Of a DNA stretch of 64,000 bases, positions 40,336 through 50,417 are shown piece after piece. Under the pieces are notes generated by a model. It saw only the letters and a program-made list of their open reading frames with translations. It was not told the origin of the DNA and made no database searches. The translations under genes were made by a program, and so were the position numbers. This DNA is from an uncultured Sphingomonas sp. (GTDB taxonomy: Bacteria > Pseudomonadota > Alphaproteobacteria > Sphingomonadales > Sphingomonadaceae), in NCBI RefSeq assembly GCF_937871615.1, contig NZ_CALMPA010000046.1:1-64000 (forward strand). Direction: 5' to 3'. The first letter of the stretch is position 1; every line of letters starts with the position of its first letter.

Positions 40336-43328
40336 TCCACCCTCATCGCATGAAGGGCACGCCCGCGAACATCGCCCGATATTACACGATCGGCGACTAT
40401 TATACGAAGGGCAACGAGGAGCACAGCGAATGGGGCGGCAAGCTTGCTGCTGACCTGGGCCTTGAGGGCAAGGTCGACCCTGCGCAGTTCCAGCTTCTGC
40501 TTGCCGGAAAAATTGGCGACCAACAGCTAGGGCGCCATCGCAAGGATGGTCAAATCCAGCATCATCCCGGTTGGGATTTCGCGATCAGCGCCCCGAAATC
40601 GGTTTCGATCATGGCGCTCGTTCTCGGTGATGAGCGGATTATCGCCGCTCACGAGAGGGCGGTCGGCGTCGCCATCCGCTATCTTGAGGAACACGCGGAA
40701 CTACGTCGCCGCGTGAATGGCGAGGTTGTCCACGAAACAACCGGTCGGCTGCTGTTTGCCCGCTTTACCGAGCATTCGAGCCGCGAGCTCGACCCGCATC
40801 TCCATACCCATGTCGTGATGATGAACATGACCAATCACGGCACCGGCAGGCCCGTGGTTAGTCTGGAAACCCGCGCGATGTACGCGGAGCAGATGGCCGC
40901 AGGGCAGGTCTATCGCAATGAGCTCGCCCACGACCTGCGGCAGATAGGCTGGGAGATAGAGTTCGATCCGCGCAAGGGACTCTTCGAGATACGCGGCGTT
41001 CCCGGGGACCTTATCCGCGACTATTCCCAGCGTGCCGAGCAGATCAACGCGCATGCCCGTGAGCATGGCAACGAGGGACAGGCCCAGCGGGTCAGGTCCT
41101 TCTATGCCACCCGCAGGGCAAAGGCGAAGGTGGGGCTGGAAGACCTCCATCAGCAGTGGGCAACCCGCGCCGGCTCCCATATCGAAACCCTGAAGTCCGT
41201 GGCGCGCGAGGCGGAGCGGGCCGAAGGAGCGCCGCGTGAGGTCGATCCTCGTGCGCCCGCGCGCGCGGCGGCGTTCGGAATCCGCCAGGTCGAGACGCGC
41301 GAAGCGGTGAACAATGTCGGCCGGATTTATCGGACCGCGCTTGCGTCGCACGTCGGGGAGGTTCGCTTCGACGATGTGCGTCCATTGATCGCGGCCCAGG
41401 AGGCGGCCTTCAAGCTCCTTCGGACGCATCGGCAAACGGGCGACGAACTGCTTATCCGGGGAAGAACGAGCCTTCGGTCGGTACGCCGCGAACTCGCGCT
41501 TTCCGAACACCTCTCCCTCGCGATGGGCGACGTCCGGCCCGCGGCGACGCCGGAAAAGCTCGACGAGGCCGCGAAAGCGGTCGGCCTCACGCGCGATCAG
41601 ACCAGGGCGCTGCACGCGATCGCGGCGGGGACGGACCGCGTTGTCGGCATCCAGGGCGTCGCCGGCGCGGGCAAATCCACGCTGGTGAAAGCGATGGTGC
41701 TGGCCGTCCGATCCGATCATGAGGTGATGGCGCTCGCGCTCGCGCCAACTTCGTCCGCCGCATCCGGGCTGGGCGTCGACGCGGGAATCCCGTCGCAGAC
41801 GGTGGCCGCGATCCTTGAGACCGGCGGTCGCAACCTGACCGATCGGCACATCCTTGTTCTCGACGAGGCCGGACAGCTCGGCAACCGTCAGGCTATGCGA
41901 TTGCTGGAAATCAGCCGCGACACCGGCGCGCGACTGATCCTGCTCGGTGACACCAAGCAGACTGGCGCGATCGAGCAGGGAAAACCCTTCTGGCTTTTGC
42001 AGCGGCTCGGCATGCCGACCAGTCTGCTCACGGAATCGATCCGGCAGGATGCAAGGGCGATCAAGCTCAAGCAGGCGGTGATGCTCGCGCGACAGGGCGA
42101 ATATGCCGGATCGATCGCGTCGCTCGAACGGGTCACGGCCGGTGATACGGCGGAAGCGCTGGCGAAGAGCCTCGTCAAGGACTGGACCGAACTCAAACCC
42201 GCCGCGCGCGCCACGACAAATATCCTGGTGCTCGACAACGCCACCCGGCTGATCGTGAACACCCAGATCCGTCAGGTGCTGAAGACGGAGGGCGCGCTCG
42301 CGGCTGAAGAAGCGCGCCTTCAGGTTCTCACCCCGGCGGGTATGACCGAACAGGAAAAGCATTTCGCCCGCTTCTATTCGGGCGGCCAGGTCATTTTGTT
42401 CGCGCGCGACAATGTCGGGTTGGGGATCGCTCGCGATACCGAATATCGCGTGGTCGGGATCGGACGCGACAACGACGGCCGGCAGATCGTCCAACTGGTC
42501 GACCAGAACGGTCGCGTGATCGACTGGAATCCTCGCCTTGGAAAGGCTGGGCGGGTCAACGTCTTCCGGGCCGAGGATAGGGACCTCTCGCAAGGGGACC
42601 GGATCCAGTGGCGCCTCGTGAACAAGGACCTCGGTATCAAGAATGCCGAGCGGGGTACGGTCGAGAAGCTCGATGGCAGCGTCGCCACGATCCGATGGGA
42701 CCGCGGCGACCCGACGCAGGATGTCGACCTCGGCAAGCACAAGACATGGGACCACGGCTATTCCGAGACCGTCTATTCCGCGCAGTCAAAGACCTATTCG
42801 CGGGTCTATGTGCTCGCGCCCGTCGGGTCCGGCCTGGTCAACGGCCAGAACTTCTACACCGCCATCACGCGCGCCCGATACAGCGCGAAGCTCTGGACCG
42901 AAAATCCCTCACGCCTCGCGGAGAAGCTGAAATCCAATAGCGGCGAGAAGACCTCGTCGATCGAGGGATTGGGCCGGCTCCGCAAGGACAGCCACACCGT
43001 CCGCGGCGAGCGTCACAGGGACCGGCTCGACAAAGCGCGCGCGGCCCAGGTTCGCGAGCGGGAACTCCGCAGTGTCGAACGCGAAAGGCGGGTGCAGGAG
43101 AAGATCCAACCGCAACCGCCGCGCGAACCCAGGACACTCGGCGAGCTGCTCGCCAACCGCGCCCAGGAGGGCGCGCTGGCGATCGAACGGTTCCTTCGCG
43201 GGACGCTCGCACGCCAGTCCAACCGCTTCGACGACCGCCAGGGTGAGCGTGAGCCATCGGCGCCGACCCCCACTCATCAACCCCAGCCCGACCATGGCCA
43301 TGCCGACCGTGGCGGGCGCGATCGATAG
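40332..43328 (+). CDS. traI: MobF relaxase-helicase TraI
   Basis: 998 residues. The relaxase domain (1-about 300) has N-terminal tyrosine pairs Y17/Y18 and Y23/Y24 and the HUH metal site HLHTH (156, 158, 160). A RecD-like helicase (about 425-900) has Walker A GVAGAGKST (about 442-450), Walker B ILVLDEAGQL and a C-terminal UvrD-like motif (YTAITRARYSAKLW). Basic Gln/Arg-rich tail. F TraI is about 1756 residues; this form carries a single helicase block. It nicks oriT, stays on the 5' end and unwinds the transferred strand. Confidence 0.95.
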   Translation: MIHPHRMKGTPANIARYYTIGDYYTKGNEEHSEWGGKLAADLGLEGKVDPAQFQLLLAGKIGDQQLGRHRKDGQIQHHPGWDFAISAPKSVSIMALVLGDERIIAAHERAVGVAIRYLEEHAELRRRVNGEVVHETTGRLLFARFTEHSSRELDPHLHTHVVMMNMTNHGTGRPVVSLETRAMYAEQMAAGQVYRNELAHDLRQIGWEIEFDPRKGLFEIRGVPGDLIRDYSQRAEQINAHAREHGNEGQAQRVRSFYATRRAKAKVGLEDLHQQWATRAGSHIETLKSVAREAERAEGAPREVDPRAPARAAAFGIRQVETREAVNNVGRIYRTALASHVGEVRFDDVRPLIAAQEAAFKLLRTHRQTGDELLIRGRTSLRSVRRELALSEHLSLAMGDVRPAATPEKLDEAAKAVGLTRDQTRALHAIAAGTDRVVGIQGVAGAGKSTLVKAMVLAVRSDHEVMALALAPTSSAASGLGVDAGIPSQTVAAILETGGRNLTDRHILVLDEAGQLGNRQAMRLLEISRDTGARLILLGDTKQTGAIEQGKPFWLLQRLGMPTSLLTESIRQDARAIKLKQAVMLARQGEYAGSIASLERVTAGDTAEALAKSLVKDWTELKPAARATTNILVLDNATRLIVNTQIRQVLKTEGALAAEEARLQVLTPAGMTEQEKHFARFYSGGQVILFARDNVGLGIARDTEYRVVGIGRDNDGRQIVQLVDQNGRVIDWNPRLGKAGRVNVFRAEDRDLSQGDRIQWRLVNKDLGIKNAERGTVEKLDGSVATIRWDRGDPTQDVDLGKHKTWDHGYSETVYSAQSKTYSRVYVLAPVGSGLVNGQNFYTAITRARYSAKLWTENPSRLAEKLKSNSGEKTSSIEGLGRLRKDSHTVRGERHRDRLDKARAAQVRERELRSVERERRVQEKIQPQPPREPRTLGELLANRAQEGALAIERFLRGTLARQSNRFDDRQGEREPSAPTPTHQPQPDHGHADRGGRDR

Positions 43329-43337
43329 GAGACTGAA

Positions 43338-43919
43338 ATGACGATCGTGATACTTGTCCTTGCCGGGCTCGCGACGCTCGCCTGGTTGCTGCGCCATTAC
43401 AGGGTTCCGATAAAGCACCGCTGGCGACGGCGGCAGGCACGGGTGATGTGCACGCAGATGCGCGGCCGCGATCGCCATCAGCCGGCGACCCTGCTCTACG
43501 CCCGGCTTCGAGCCATGGACCCGCTCGCCTTTGAGGAGCTTCTGCTGGAAGCGTTCGAGCAGCGCGGTCATCGCGTCGTGCGTAACCACCGGTATACCGG
43601 CGATGGCGGTGTCGACGGCGAAGTTGTGATCGAGGGCATCAGGTTCCTGATCCAGGCCAAGCGTTATAGGGACAGCATTCGCCCTGAACACGTCCGCGCA
43701 TTCGGCGAATTGTGCGCGCGGCAACGGCGTCCCGGCCTGTTCATCCATACTGGGCGGACCGGGAATTTAAGCAGGGAGGCGATCGGTGCCACCCCGTACG
43801 TCACCATCATCTCAGGGCGCACGCTTCTCGCGTTGTTGACGGGTACGGATTGTCCGCTCCCATCGCCGTATCCGGCTCGGCGCGGCGAGCAGCCTGCGGC
43901 GAGGGGGCGGGCGCTATGA
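43338..43919 (+). CDS. Mrr-type nuclease-domain membrane protein
   Basis: 193 residues: one N-terminal membrane helix (2-18), then an Mrr_cat-like restriction endonuclease fold with FEELLLEAFEQRGHRVVRN, GDGGVDGEV (D93) and FLIQAKRY (Q106-A-K108), the D-QxK active site. Mrr domains cut DNA, often modified DNA; membrane-anchored plasmid forms have no defined task. Only 9 bp after traI and overlapping the next gene (ATGA), it belongs to the transfer operon. Confidence 0.78.
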   Translation: MTIVILVLAGLATLAWLLRHYRVPIKHRWRRRQARVMCTQMRGRDRHQPATLLYARLRAMDPLAFEELLLEAFEQRGHRVVRNHRYTGDGGVDGEVVIEGIRFLIQAKRYRDSIRPEHVRAFGELCARQRRPGLFIHTGRTGNLSREAIGATPYVTIISGRTLLALLTGTDCPLPSPYPARRGEQPAARGRAL

Positions 43920-44452
43920 CGAATTGGCAGTATCTCGCCAGTGCAACCATCGGCGCTATCGCGGCGTCCGTCCAACCAGCGGTCGCCATGACCCAGGCCC
44001 ATTCGGAAGATCCAAGGGTCGTCGCGTGCGTGCGGCAAGCTGCACGAGGCCACGATTGGCTGGAAAAGACGCTATGGGGCTTGCGCTATCAGGAGGCTGG
44101 CTGGCTGGGGGCCGAGGTAGCGAATACGAACGGTACTCATGATCTTGGGCCGCTTCAGATCAACAGCTCATGGGTGCCGCGCATCGCCAGATTGGTGGGG
44201 CGCCCGGAAAAGCAGGTCCGCTATTGGCTTCGCTACGATGCCTGCTTCAATGCGGACGCCGCGCGCTGGATATTCCTGTCGGCGCTGCGGGCGAGCGGAG
44301 ATTATTGGAAGGCCGTCGGCATCTATCATAGCCCGACCGGCTGGAGACAGCGCGCCTACGCGGCCAAAGTCGCTGGACATATGCGCCGCGCCTTTGGCCC
44401 CAATGTCTTCGCGCGTCGGGCCGGCGCAGAACCAACTACGCCGTCTGAATAG
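43916..44452 (+). CDS. Lytic transglycosylase of the conjugation system
   Basis: 178 residues; signal peptide about 1-24 (ending QPAVA). SLT fold with catalytic Glu60 in RYQEAGWLG, the DLGPLQINSSWVPRI motif and YWKAVGIYHSPT near the end. VirB1/TrbN/P19-type enzymes open peptidoglycan for channel assembly. Coupled to the Mrr-like gene by ATGA. The following 259-bp gap (44453-44711) has an AT-rich stretch near 44610-44670 and no gene. Confidence 0.85.
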   Translation: MTNWQYLASATIGAIAASVQPAVAMTQAHSEDPRVVACVRQAARGHDWLEKTLWGLRYQEAGWLGAEVANTNGTHDLGPLQINSSWVPRIARLVGRPEKQVRYWLRYDACFNADAARWIFLSALRASGDYWKAVGIYHSPTGWRQRAYAAKVAGHMRRAFGPNVFARRAGAEPTTPSE

Positions 44453-44711
44453 CGGAATCCTGGGATATTGGGGCACGGTTATCCGTGAGGCGACATGGAC
44501 CGAGAGCGATTGATGGTCGCTAACAGCAGAACGAACAATGGACCGCTTTTAGGAAACTATCCCTGCTTGGTGTTACTGAAGTGGCGGGCAGTCGCGACCG
44601 GCAAGGGTGATGTAATTAAGTCGATATCGATTGATTTTGACTAAATATCGCGCCAATTTGCTATTCTCTTAGCTTGATCCGTGCTATCCTTCTTCCGAAG
44701 GAAATCTCGGA

Positions 44712-45167
44712 ATGTCGGGCATTAGCAACAGTAGCATTGCGATGAGCGCACCCGCCGCGCCCGTGCGCCGGGCGGCGTCCTTCTGGTTGTGGCGGCCGTG
44801 GTACGCGAAGCTCTGGTGGTCCGCTATTCCGATCTGGTGGCTTGGGATGATGATCGCGTCCCGCGTTGATCTACTCGGTAATCTATATGGCAGCGCTTTC
44901 GGCGGATATCTCAACGTCCTCTTTTTCCCAGTGACCGCTCTTATGGTTTTGGGGGTTGGCTGGGCGCGTGAGATGCTGAAGTCTTTCCCGGCGACGCCAA
45001 TCAGTCGAAGCAACCGAGCGGTGGCGGACGATCAGGTTCGGAACCTTGAGGAATCGCACATTGTCGCCGCGCGATCTCTGGACGCTGCAACCGACATATA
45101 TGATCCCGAATCCGGCGCGCTCTACGTCGGCAATCCGCTGAGCCACCAACATGTAGGGCAGCGCTAG
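44712..45167 (+). CDS. Membrane protein of unknown function
   Basis: 151 residues; ATG 44712 after GAAGGAAA. Two to three membrane segments (about 33-52 WWSAIPIWWLGMMIASRV and 62-84 with FFPVTALMVLGVGW), then a soluble tail. Not recognised. Faces traG: the two stop codons overlap within CTAG at 45164-45167, so the transcripts converge. Own AT-rich upstream region suggests a separate promoter; surface or entry exclusion is one possibility by position only. Confidence 0.65.
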   Translation: MSGISNSSIAMSAPAAPVRRAASFWLWRPWYAKLWWSAIPIWWLGMMIASRVDLLGNLYGSAFGGYLNVLFFPVTALMVLGVGWAREMLKSFPATPISRSNRAVADDQVRNLEESHIVAARSLDAATDIYDPESGALYVGNPLSHQHVGQR

Positions 45168-48100
45168 CGCTTCTTGAAACTGCTATCGCCGTCCTCAGGG
45201 CTGTTCGGCAAATCAGTCGAGAAGCGGCCTCTTCCAAGGATTGATCGCTGCTCAATCGAGGTTAGGGGGCCGGTTATATCGGAGGTTGCCCGAGCAGTAT
45301 CGGCATCACCAAGATATTGATTTCTCAGGCCGTCGGTTCCGAGAACACGATTGGACAACTCGCGGGTGAATGCCGCTTCGGGACGCCCCGAGCGCGCAGC
45401 GGAGCGCTCGGCCGCCGCGATTGCTTCCCTCACGTTGTAATTGACGATATCGAGGTTGGCCTGGGCCGTCTCATTGGAAATACCCATATCGGAGCTGGAG
45501 ATGCCAAGGTGCGCTCCAAGACGGGATGAAGTAGACTGAACTTTTTGGGGAGTCAGTGTTGCCTTCGCGTCTTTGCCCTTTCCGGCCCCTTGTCCTCGGC
45601 CGCCGGAAACCTCGGATTCGGAAGTACCAATCCCGCCGCCCACATCGGCGCCAACCTTGGTTCCCATCGCAATTTGATCCTGCGCTGAACGCGATATCCC
45701 TCGTTGCCATCCAGTCTGGGCGATAATCGCCTGGACATCACGCGTAAGGGTGTCGGCGACCTGAGGCTTCAGCCGCCAGTTGCCGTGCCTGTCCATCTCG
45801 AACCCGCCCCGCAGCCAGTTCTGCATCATCGCCTGGCCCTCCGCACCGCCACCAAGGAAATGCTCGACCGTATCGGGGCCGGCCTGCTTCCCAGCCTCAA
45901 ACCGCGTCGACGTGTCGTTCCGCGCGGATTGCTGATAGCCGACGGAACTGGACACCAGCACATCGTTGCTGGCGAAACTGAATCGCGCGCGGCCGCCGTT
46001 GGCGATCGCGCCTAGCTGGCTCTCGTTGATCAGTCCGCCTTTCCACATCTGTGCAGCCGTCGCAGGCGTGAGGTTTAGGCTGAGATCGCCATTCTGCGCC
46101 GTCGCGATGTCTCGCTTCGACAGATCCACCCCATGGTCGCGAAGGAGCTTCTGCATGCGCGTGAGGCGTTCGCTGTCGACGATCCTGGACAGCCGATCGT
46201 TGCGCGCGCGATCGGCAATGCCGGCAGCGCCGCCTTCGGCCATGTCGGTCTGGTTCCCCGCTCCTTGCGAGAGCGTCCGGATAAAGCTGTCGAGGCGCGC
46301 TGCCTGTCGCACCGACATACCAGCCGCGGCCGCACCTTCCGCAAAGCCCGCATTGTCGGCCTGCCGACGTTGTTCGCCGGTCCGCGCCGACGAGCGCGTC
46401 CCATCGGGGCCGACCTCGCGCTGCGCACCGAGTTTGCCGGAGCGTTCGGCGAAATCGTACCCGGCCGCCTCGCGCGTCCGGCCGTAAACGCTGGTGCCTT
46501 CGCGGGCGGCCTCGGCCGTGGCCCCATCCGCCGTGCCGACCTGCGTCGCGGCGTTGTAGGTTTCGAGCGCGCGCAGGACCTGTGCTTCGTTTCGTCCCAT
46601 TGCACGGGAGAGCTGGGAGATCGCCGTCGATCGCGCCTCGCCGGACAGGTTGTTGATGAACCCGATCCGCTTGGCGGTTTCCTGCACCGGCAGGCCGAGC
46701 ATGGCCGCGGCCTGTCGCTCGCCGGCGTTGTTGCCGGTACGGTGGGCTTGCTCGGTGGCGACGTTGCCGCGCTCGATCCGCGCGACGTTATCACCGGCGA
46801 AGTCGCGCCGACCTTCCATCGCACCGACCTGCACCTGGGCGCCGGTAAGGTCGTTCCGCAGCATCTGCTCCTGGTCGAAGGCATTCGCGGTGAGCTTGGC
46901 GAATGTCGGATCAGCGGACGCCTGCGCAATGACCGTCGACGCCTTCAACGCCGCGTCGGAGCCGTCGTAGCCGGCGCGCTCGAAGTGGCGCTTCGCACCC
47001 TGCATCATCATGTCATAGGCCCGCTGGTCGCCGAACGCCCGCCACTGGACCATGCGCTGCGCGAACGCCGCAAAAGCCCTCTCGCCCGTTTGACCCTCAC
47101 CAAAATAGTCATGGCCGAGCGCGCGGAGCGCATCCTTCTCGGCGAAACTGTGGATCGCGGTGGTCGCGGCATTGTCCCTCACGGCGCGGATCGTGGCGGG
47201 ATCGGAAAGGCTCCTGCCGGACAGCGCGGGAGAAAGTCCGCCGAGTTCGCGTGCCGCGTCTAGCCCGCCAAGGCCGAATGCCGCCGTTCCGGCTGCTCCG
47301 CCGCCGTGCTCCCCGATATAGCGGCTTGCCGCGCCAAATGCCCGATCCGCGCTAAAGGTCGAACGCTCGCCAAAATCCCCGAAGGTGGAGGACGACTGCG
47401 CACGCGCCATCGTGCCCGAGGCGGAGGCCTGCGCCTCCAGCGCGCCGGCATAGCCTTCGCGTGTCCCAAGCGGCGCGGCGGCGGCGGTTCCCTGTCCCTG
47501 AACGCCCAGCGCGCCGCTGGTGAAGGCGGTGAACACGTTGCCGGAGAAGCGGAATACGGTGAACACAAACGCCCCGGCGAGTCCGGCGGCGGCGGTGCGG
47601 AAGCTACCGAAGATCGCGAGCGCCTTCATCGCTGCCGAGGGCGCGAGCATCCAGGCGTTCACACCGAGATTATTGGATCGCATCTCCGCGAGCACATCGG
47701 TCGCGCGGCCGAGGGTGAGCTGATAGATTCCGGCGTCGATCACGCCCCAGAGAGCCACGAAAACGAACAGACCCAGCGCGAAGCTGGCGACGCGCAGGTT
47801 GATGGGCGTCAGTATGAACATGAGCGCGATGGGCATCATGAACAGCATGATGCCGAACACAGTGGCGCGTATCGTCGGCATCCATTCATTGGCGGTGGAC
47901 ATGGTGGCGAGGCCTCCGGACACCACCGCGCGGTTCGCCATGACGCGCGCCGCGGTCGCCGGGCTATCCTCGAAGAGCACATCCCCGACGCTGTTGCCGA
48001 GCATCACGTTGGTCATGAACTGCTGGAGCGACAGCGGTGTGCCCATCATCATCTGGCCCATTTCGCCGAGGTTCGAGCGGCAACGCTGAAGCTGGGCCGC

Positions 48101-48934
48101 GTTGGTGACGTCGTAGCCGGTGCGGGTGCAGACCTGCGAGACATAATGGTCGAACAGCGCGGGCTCCGAAAGCCTTGTCGAGATATGCTCCCACGCCTGC
48201 GCGCACGTCATCGTCGTTCCGCCCTTGTCGGTCGGCGTATAGACGGTGCTGAAGGTAGCCGGGCCAGCCATGGCCGCGAACGCGTCGGGAAGATCGGTCG
48301 TCGTACGATAGAGCTGATCGTCATCGACGCCGTAGGCCGGCGACACGCGCGCGACGGGATAGCATTGGCGGACGTAATCCTTGATCGTCGCATCGAGGAA
48401 GGTGTCGGTCATCGGCCCGTGCGGGCTGGCGGCGTTGAGGAACAGGTCGAAACTATGGCCGCCGGCCCCGAATTCCAGCTTGGCGTTGGGATCGGTGGTA
48501 TTGTCGTCGATCACCTCGGCCAGCGCGCGCTCCATCATGTTGGTCATGCCCGCGACGATCACGATCAGGTTGGGGACGCTGCCGACCGCTTGGTAGGAAT
48601 TGCGGACCCGGTCATAGACGTGGACTGTGCCCGTCGTGGCGACGAGGCCGACATAGAGGCCGATGCCCACCAGCATCTGGAACCCGAACGCGAGGATGCC
48701 CATGCCCGATCCCCGGACGCTCGCCAGTAGCGCGCCGAGCGAGATTCCGGCCACCGCGACGATCAGCACCAGCGTCTCATAGCGCGGATCGTGGAAGATC
48801 ATCGCCACCAGACGAAAGGCATCGACGGTTTCAGCGAATCCGTCATAGGTGTGGAAACTCGCATCGACGGCGAGCGCGGGCGTGGCGAAGACGAGGGCGA
48901 CCGCGGCGAGCGCGATGCGGACAATCCGGGGCAT
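45164..48934 (-). CDS. traG: TraG mating-pair stabilisation protein
   Basis: 1256 residues. Signal-like N-terminus (1-22), membrane segments near 53-72, 78-100 and a group about 360-480, typical of the TraG N-terminal domain, followed by a long soluble Ala/Gln/Arg-rich periplasmic half (about 500-1256). In F, the N-terminal part serves pilus assembly and the C-terminal part mating stabilisation and entry exclusion. Last gene of the - strand operon; 15 bp separates it from traH. Confidence 0.9.
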   Translation of the reverse strand: MPRIVRIALAAVALVFATPALAVDASFHTYDGFAETVDAFRLVAMIFHDPRYETLVLIVAVAGISLGALLASVRGSGMGILAFGFQMLVGIGLYVGLVATTGTVHVYDRVRNSYQAVGSVPNLIVIVAGMTNMMERALAEVIDDNTTDPNAKLEFGAGGHSFDLFLNAASPHGPMTDTFLDATIKDYVRQCYPVARVSPAYGVDDDQLYRTTTDLPDAFAAMAGPATFSTVYTPTDKGGTTMTCAQAWEHISTRLSEPALFDHYVSQVCTRTGYDVTNAAQLQRCRSNLGEMGQMMMGTPLSLQQFMTNVMLGNSVGDVLFEDSPATAARVMANRAVVSGGLATMSTANEWMPTIRATVFGIMLFMMPIALMFILTPINLRVASFALGLFVFVALWGVIDAGIYQLTLGRATDVLAEMRSNNLGVNAWMLAPSAAMKALAIFGSFRTAAAGLAGAFVFTVFRFSGNVFTAFTSGALGVQGQGTAAAAPLGTREGYAGALEAQASASGTMARAQSSSTFGDFGERSTFSADRAFGAASRYIGEHGGGAAGTAAFGLGGLDAARELGGLSPALSGRSLSDPATIRAVRDNAATTAIHSFAEKDALRALGHDYFGEGQTGERAFAAFAQRMVQWRAFGDQRAYDMMMQGAKRHFERAGYDGSDAALKASTVIAQASADPTFAKLTANAFDQEQMLRNDLTGAQVQVGAMEGRRDFAGDNVARIERGNVATEQAHRTGNNAGERQAAAMLGLPVQETAKRIGFINNLSGEARSTAISQLSRAMGRNEAQVLRALETYNAATQVGTADGATAEAAREGTSVYGRTREAAGYDFAERSGKLGAQREVGPDGTRSSARTGEQRRQADNAGFAEGAAAAGMSVRQAARLDSFIRTLSQGAGNQTDMAEGGAAGIADRARNDRLSRIVDSERLTRMQKLLRDHGVDLSKRDIATAQNGDLSLNLTPATAAQMWKGGLINESQLGAIANGGRARFSFASNDVLVSSSVGYQQSARNDTSTRFEAGKQAGPDTVEHFLGGGAEGQAMMQNWLRGGFEMDRHGNWRLKPQVADTLTRDVQAIIAQTGWQRGISRSAQDQIAMGTKVGADVGGGIGTSESEVSGGRGQGAGKGKDAKATLTPQKVQSTSSRLGAHLGISSSDMGISNETAQANLDIVNYNVREAIAAAERSAARSGRPEAAFTRELSNRVLGTDGLRNQYLGDADTARATSDITGPLTSIEQRSILGRGRFSTDLPNSPEDGDSSFKKR

Positions 48935-48949
48935 GGGCGTCGATCCCGA

Positions 48950-50371
48950 TCAGCGGTTGCTGTTGGCGGCGGCGCCGGCGGCGTCGCGCGCGTCGCGATC
49001 GCGCTGGCGCACGACCCCGGCATAGGTCGCGGAGAGATTGGCCTGGTTGAGCGCGGCCATATACGACTGGCGCATCTGCGCACGCTGGCGCAGCACCTCG
49101 TCCCGCAGATCGCGAAGCTGATCGATGCCCTTGGTCAGGATCCGGGTCTGACAGACCTTGGCGTTGGCGGCATCGCCGGCGCCCGCGGCGGTCACCCCGC
49201 GCTCGGCATTGGTCAGCGTGAAATCGATGCTGCGCGTGAGATCGTTCAGCATCTGATAGGCGAGCGTCAGCGCGACGAGTTCATCGGTGTCGGCGATCAC
49301 GCTGTCGACGACGCCTTGTCGTATGCCCCATTCGAGCAGACGGTAGATCGGGAGCGTCCTGACGTTGGCGACGAACTGCTGTTCCTCGGGGGTCAGCGCG
49401 GCGCGCGTCCTGATCTTGAGGGCAATGCTTTCCATGCGCGACCTTGCGAGCACCAGCGCGCCCTTGCCGGAGCCGTTCACCGAGCAGTCCGCCGAGGTCG
49501 GAGGAACGCTGAGCGCGCGTGTCTGCACTCTCCCGGTCAGGAAGTCGTCGATACCCTCGCTATCCTGATGGGGGCAGGCGGGAATAGCAGAGAAGATCGG
49601 CACCTTGTCCGCCGGATCCCAGCGCATATAGACGTCGCCGACACGGGCACGCATGACGCCCGCCCAGTCCGACGCGCCGACCCGCGCCGCCGCGTGCGCA
49701 AGAAGGGATCCGGATTTGAAGATCTCCGTCACCTCGGGCGGGCAATTGTCCAGTGCGTCCTTGAGATCCTCGGTCGGGCTGTTGGCGTTCGCCTGAATCT
49801 TTTCCCGGCTCTGCTGATAGCTCTTGGCGAAGCCTTCCTTCACCGACTTGTAGCCGGTCATTTCCTCGATGATCCCAGACATGTTGTCGTCGCCCTTCGC
49901 GATCTGCACCATGCGGTTGGCGAGCCGGCAGTCGTTGACCTGGATCGAGTTCAGGAAATTGGTCGCGGCCTCCATCTTGCTGATAATATTTCCCATTTTT
50001 TCGTCTAAAGTTTCCAACAAGTATTGAAACGCGACGGCTGGCGCTGCCTGAAGGATGCTTTCGAGCTTCTGGACGAGATAGTCCGGATCGAGGAACGACA
50101 TGCCGCCGAGGAACATGTCGATCCCGCCGCAGCCCGCTTTAACCTTGGGCAGCGTGACGCTCATCAGATAGTCATTGTGGACGTCGACGCGGCCGGTCAT
50201 GCCGCCGGCCGTCAAATAGCCCCGCGTCTGGTCGTTGAAGCTGCCGGGGTTGGTGTAGGTCACATTGTCGAACCACGTCTCCGCCCAGCTTTGCGCCGAC
50301 GCGGGCGAGGCGGAGGCGGTGAGCGCGGCGGCTCCGGCGAACAGCGTCAGGCGTGCGCGAACGTTCGGCAT
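48950..50371 (-). CDS. traH: TraH pilus-assembly protein
   Basis: 473 residues with a signal peptide (about 1-26, ending SPASA). TraH features: GYLTAGGMTGRVDVHNDYLM, AGCGGIDMFLGGMSFLDPDY near the N-terminus, a helical middle and CPHQDSEGIDDFL near 270. TraH is an outer-membrane-associated periplasmic protein needed for F pilus extension. 46 bp downstream of the thioredoxin-like gene. Confidence 0.93.
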   Translation of the reverse strand: MPNVRARLTLFAGAAALTASASPASAQSWAETWFDNVTYTNPGSFNDQTRGYLTAGGMTGRVDVHNDYLMSVTLPKVKAGCGGIDMFLGGMSFLDPDYLVQKLESILQAAPAVAFQYLLETLDEKMGNIISKMEAATNFLNSIQVNDCRLANRMVQIAKGDDNMSGIIEEMTGYKSVKEGFAKSYQQSREKIQANANSPTEDLKDALDNCPPEVTEIFKSGSLLAHAAARVGASDWAGVMRARVGDVYMRWDPADKVPIFSAIPACPHQDSEGIDDFLTGRVQTRALSVPPTSADCSVNGSGKGALVLARSRMESIALKIRTRAALTPEEQQFVANVRTLPIYRLLEWGIRQGVVDSVIADTDELVALTLAYQMLNDLTRSIDFTLTNAERGVTAAGAGDAANAKVCQTRILTKGIDQLRDLRDEVLRQRAQMRQSYMAALNQANLSATYAGVVRQRDRDARDAAGAAANSNR

Positions 50372-50417
50372 GGCGGATTTCCTTCGTGCGAGTGGGAAAG
50401 GGGACCGACCGCCATGC

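Noticed and set aside
38098-42755. Long antisense frames (665 and 684 codons) opposite traD and traI
   Set aside because: The + strand carries intact Walker and HUH motifs; antisense frames are compositionally Arg/Gly/Asp-rich and meaningless.
47306-48730. 474-codon frame opposite traG
   Set aside because: Shadow of traG, with no start signal and low-complexity His/Gly/Arg composition.
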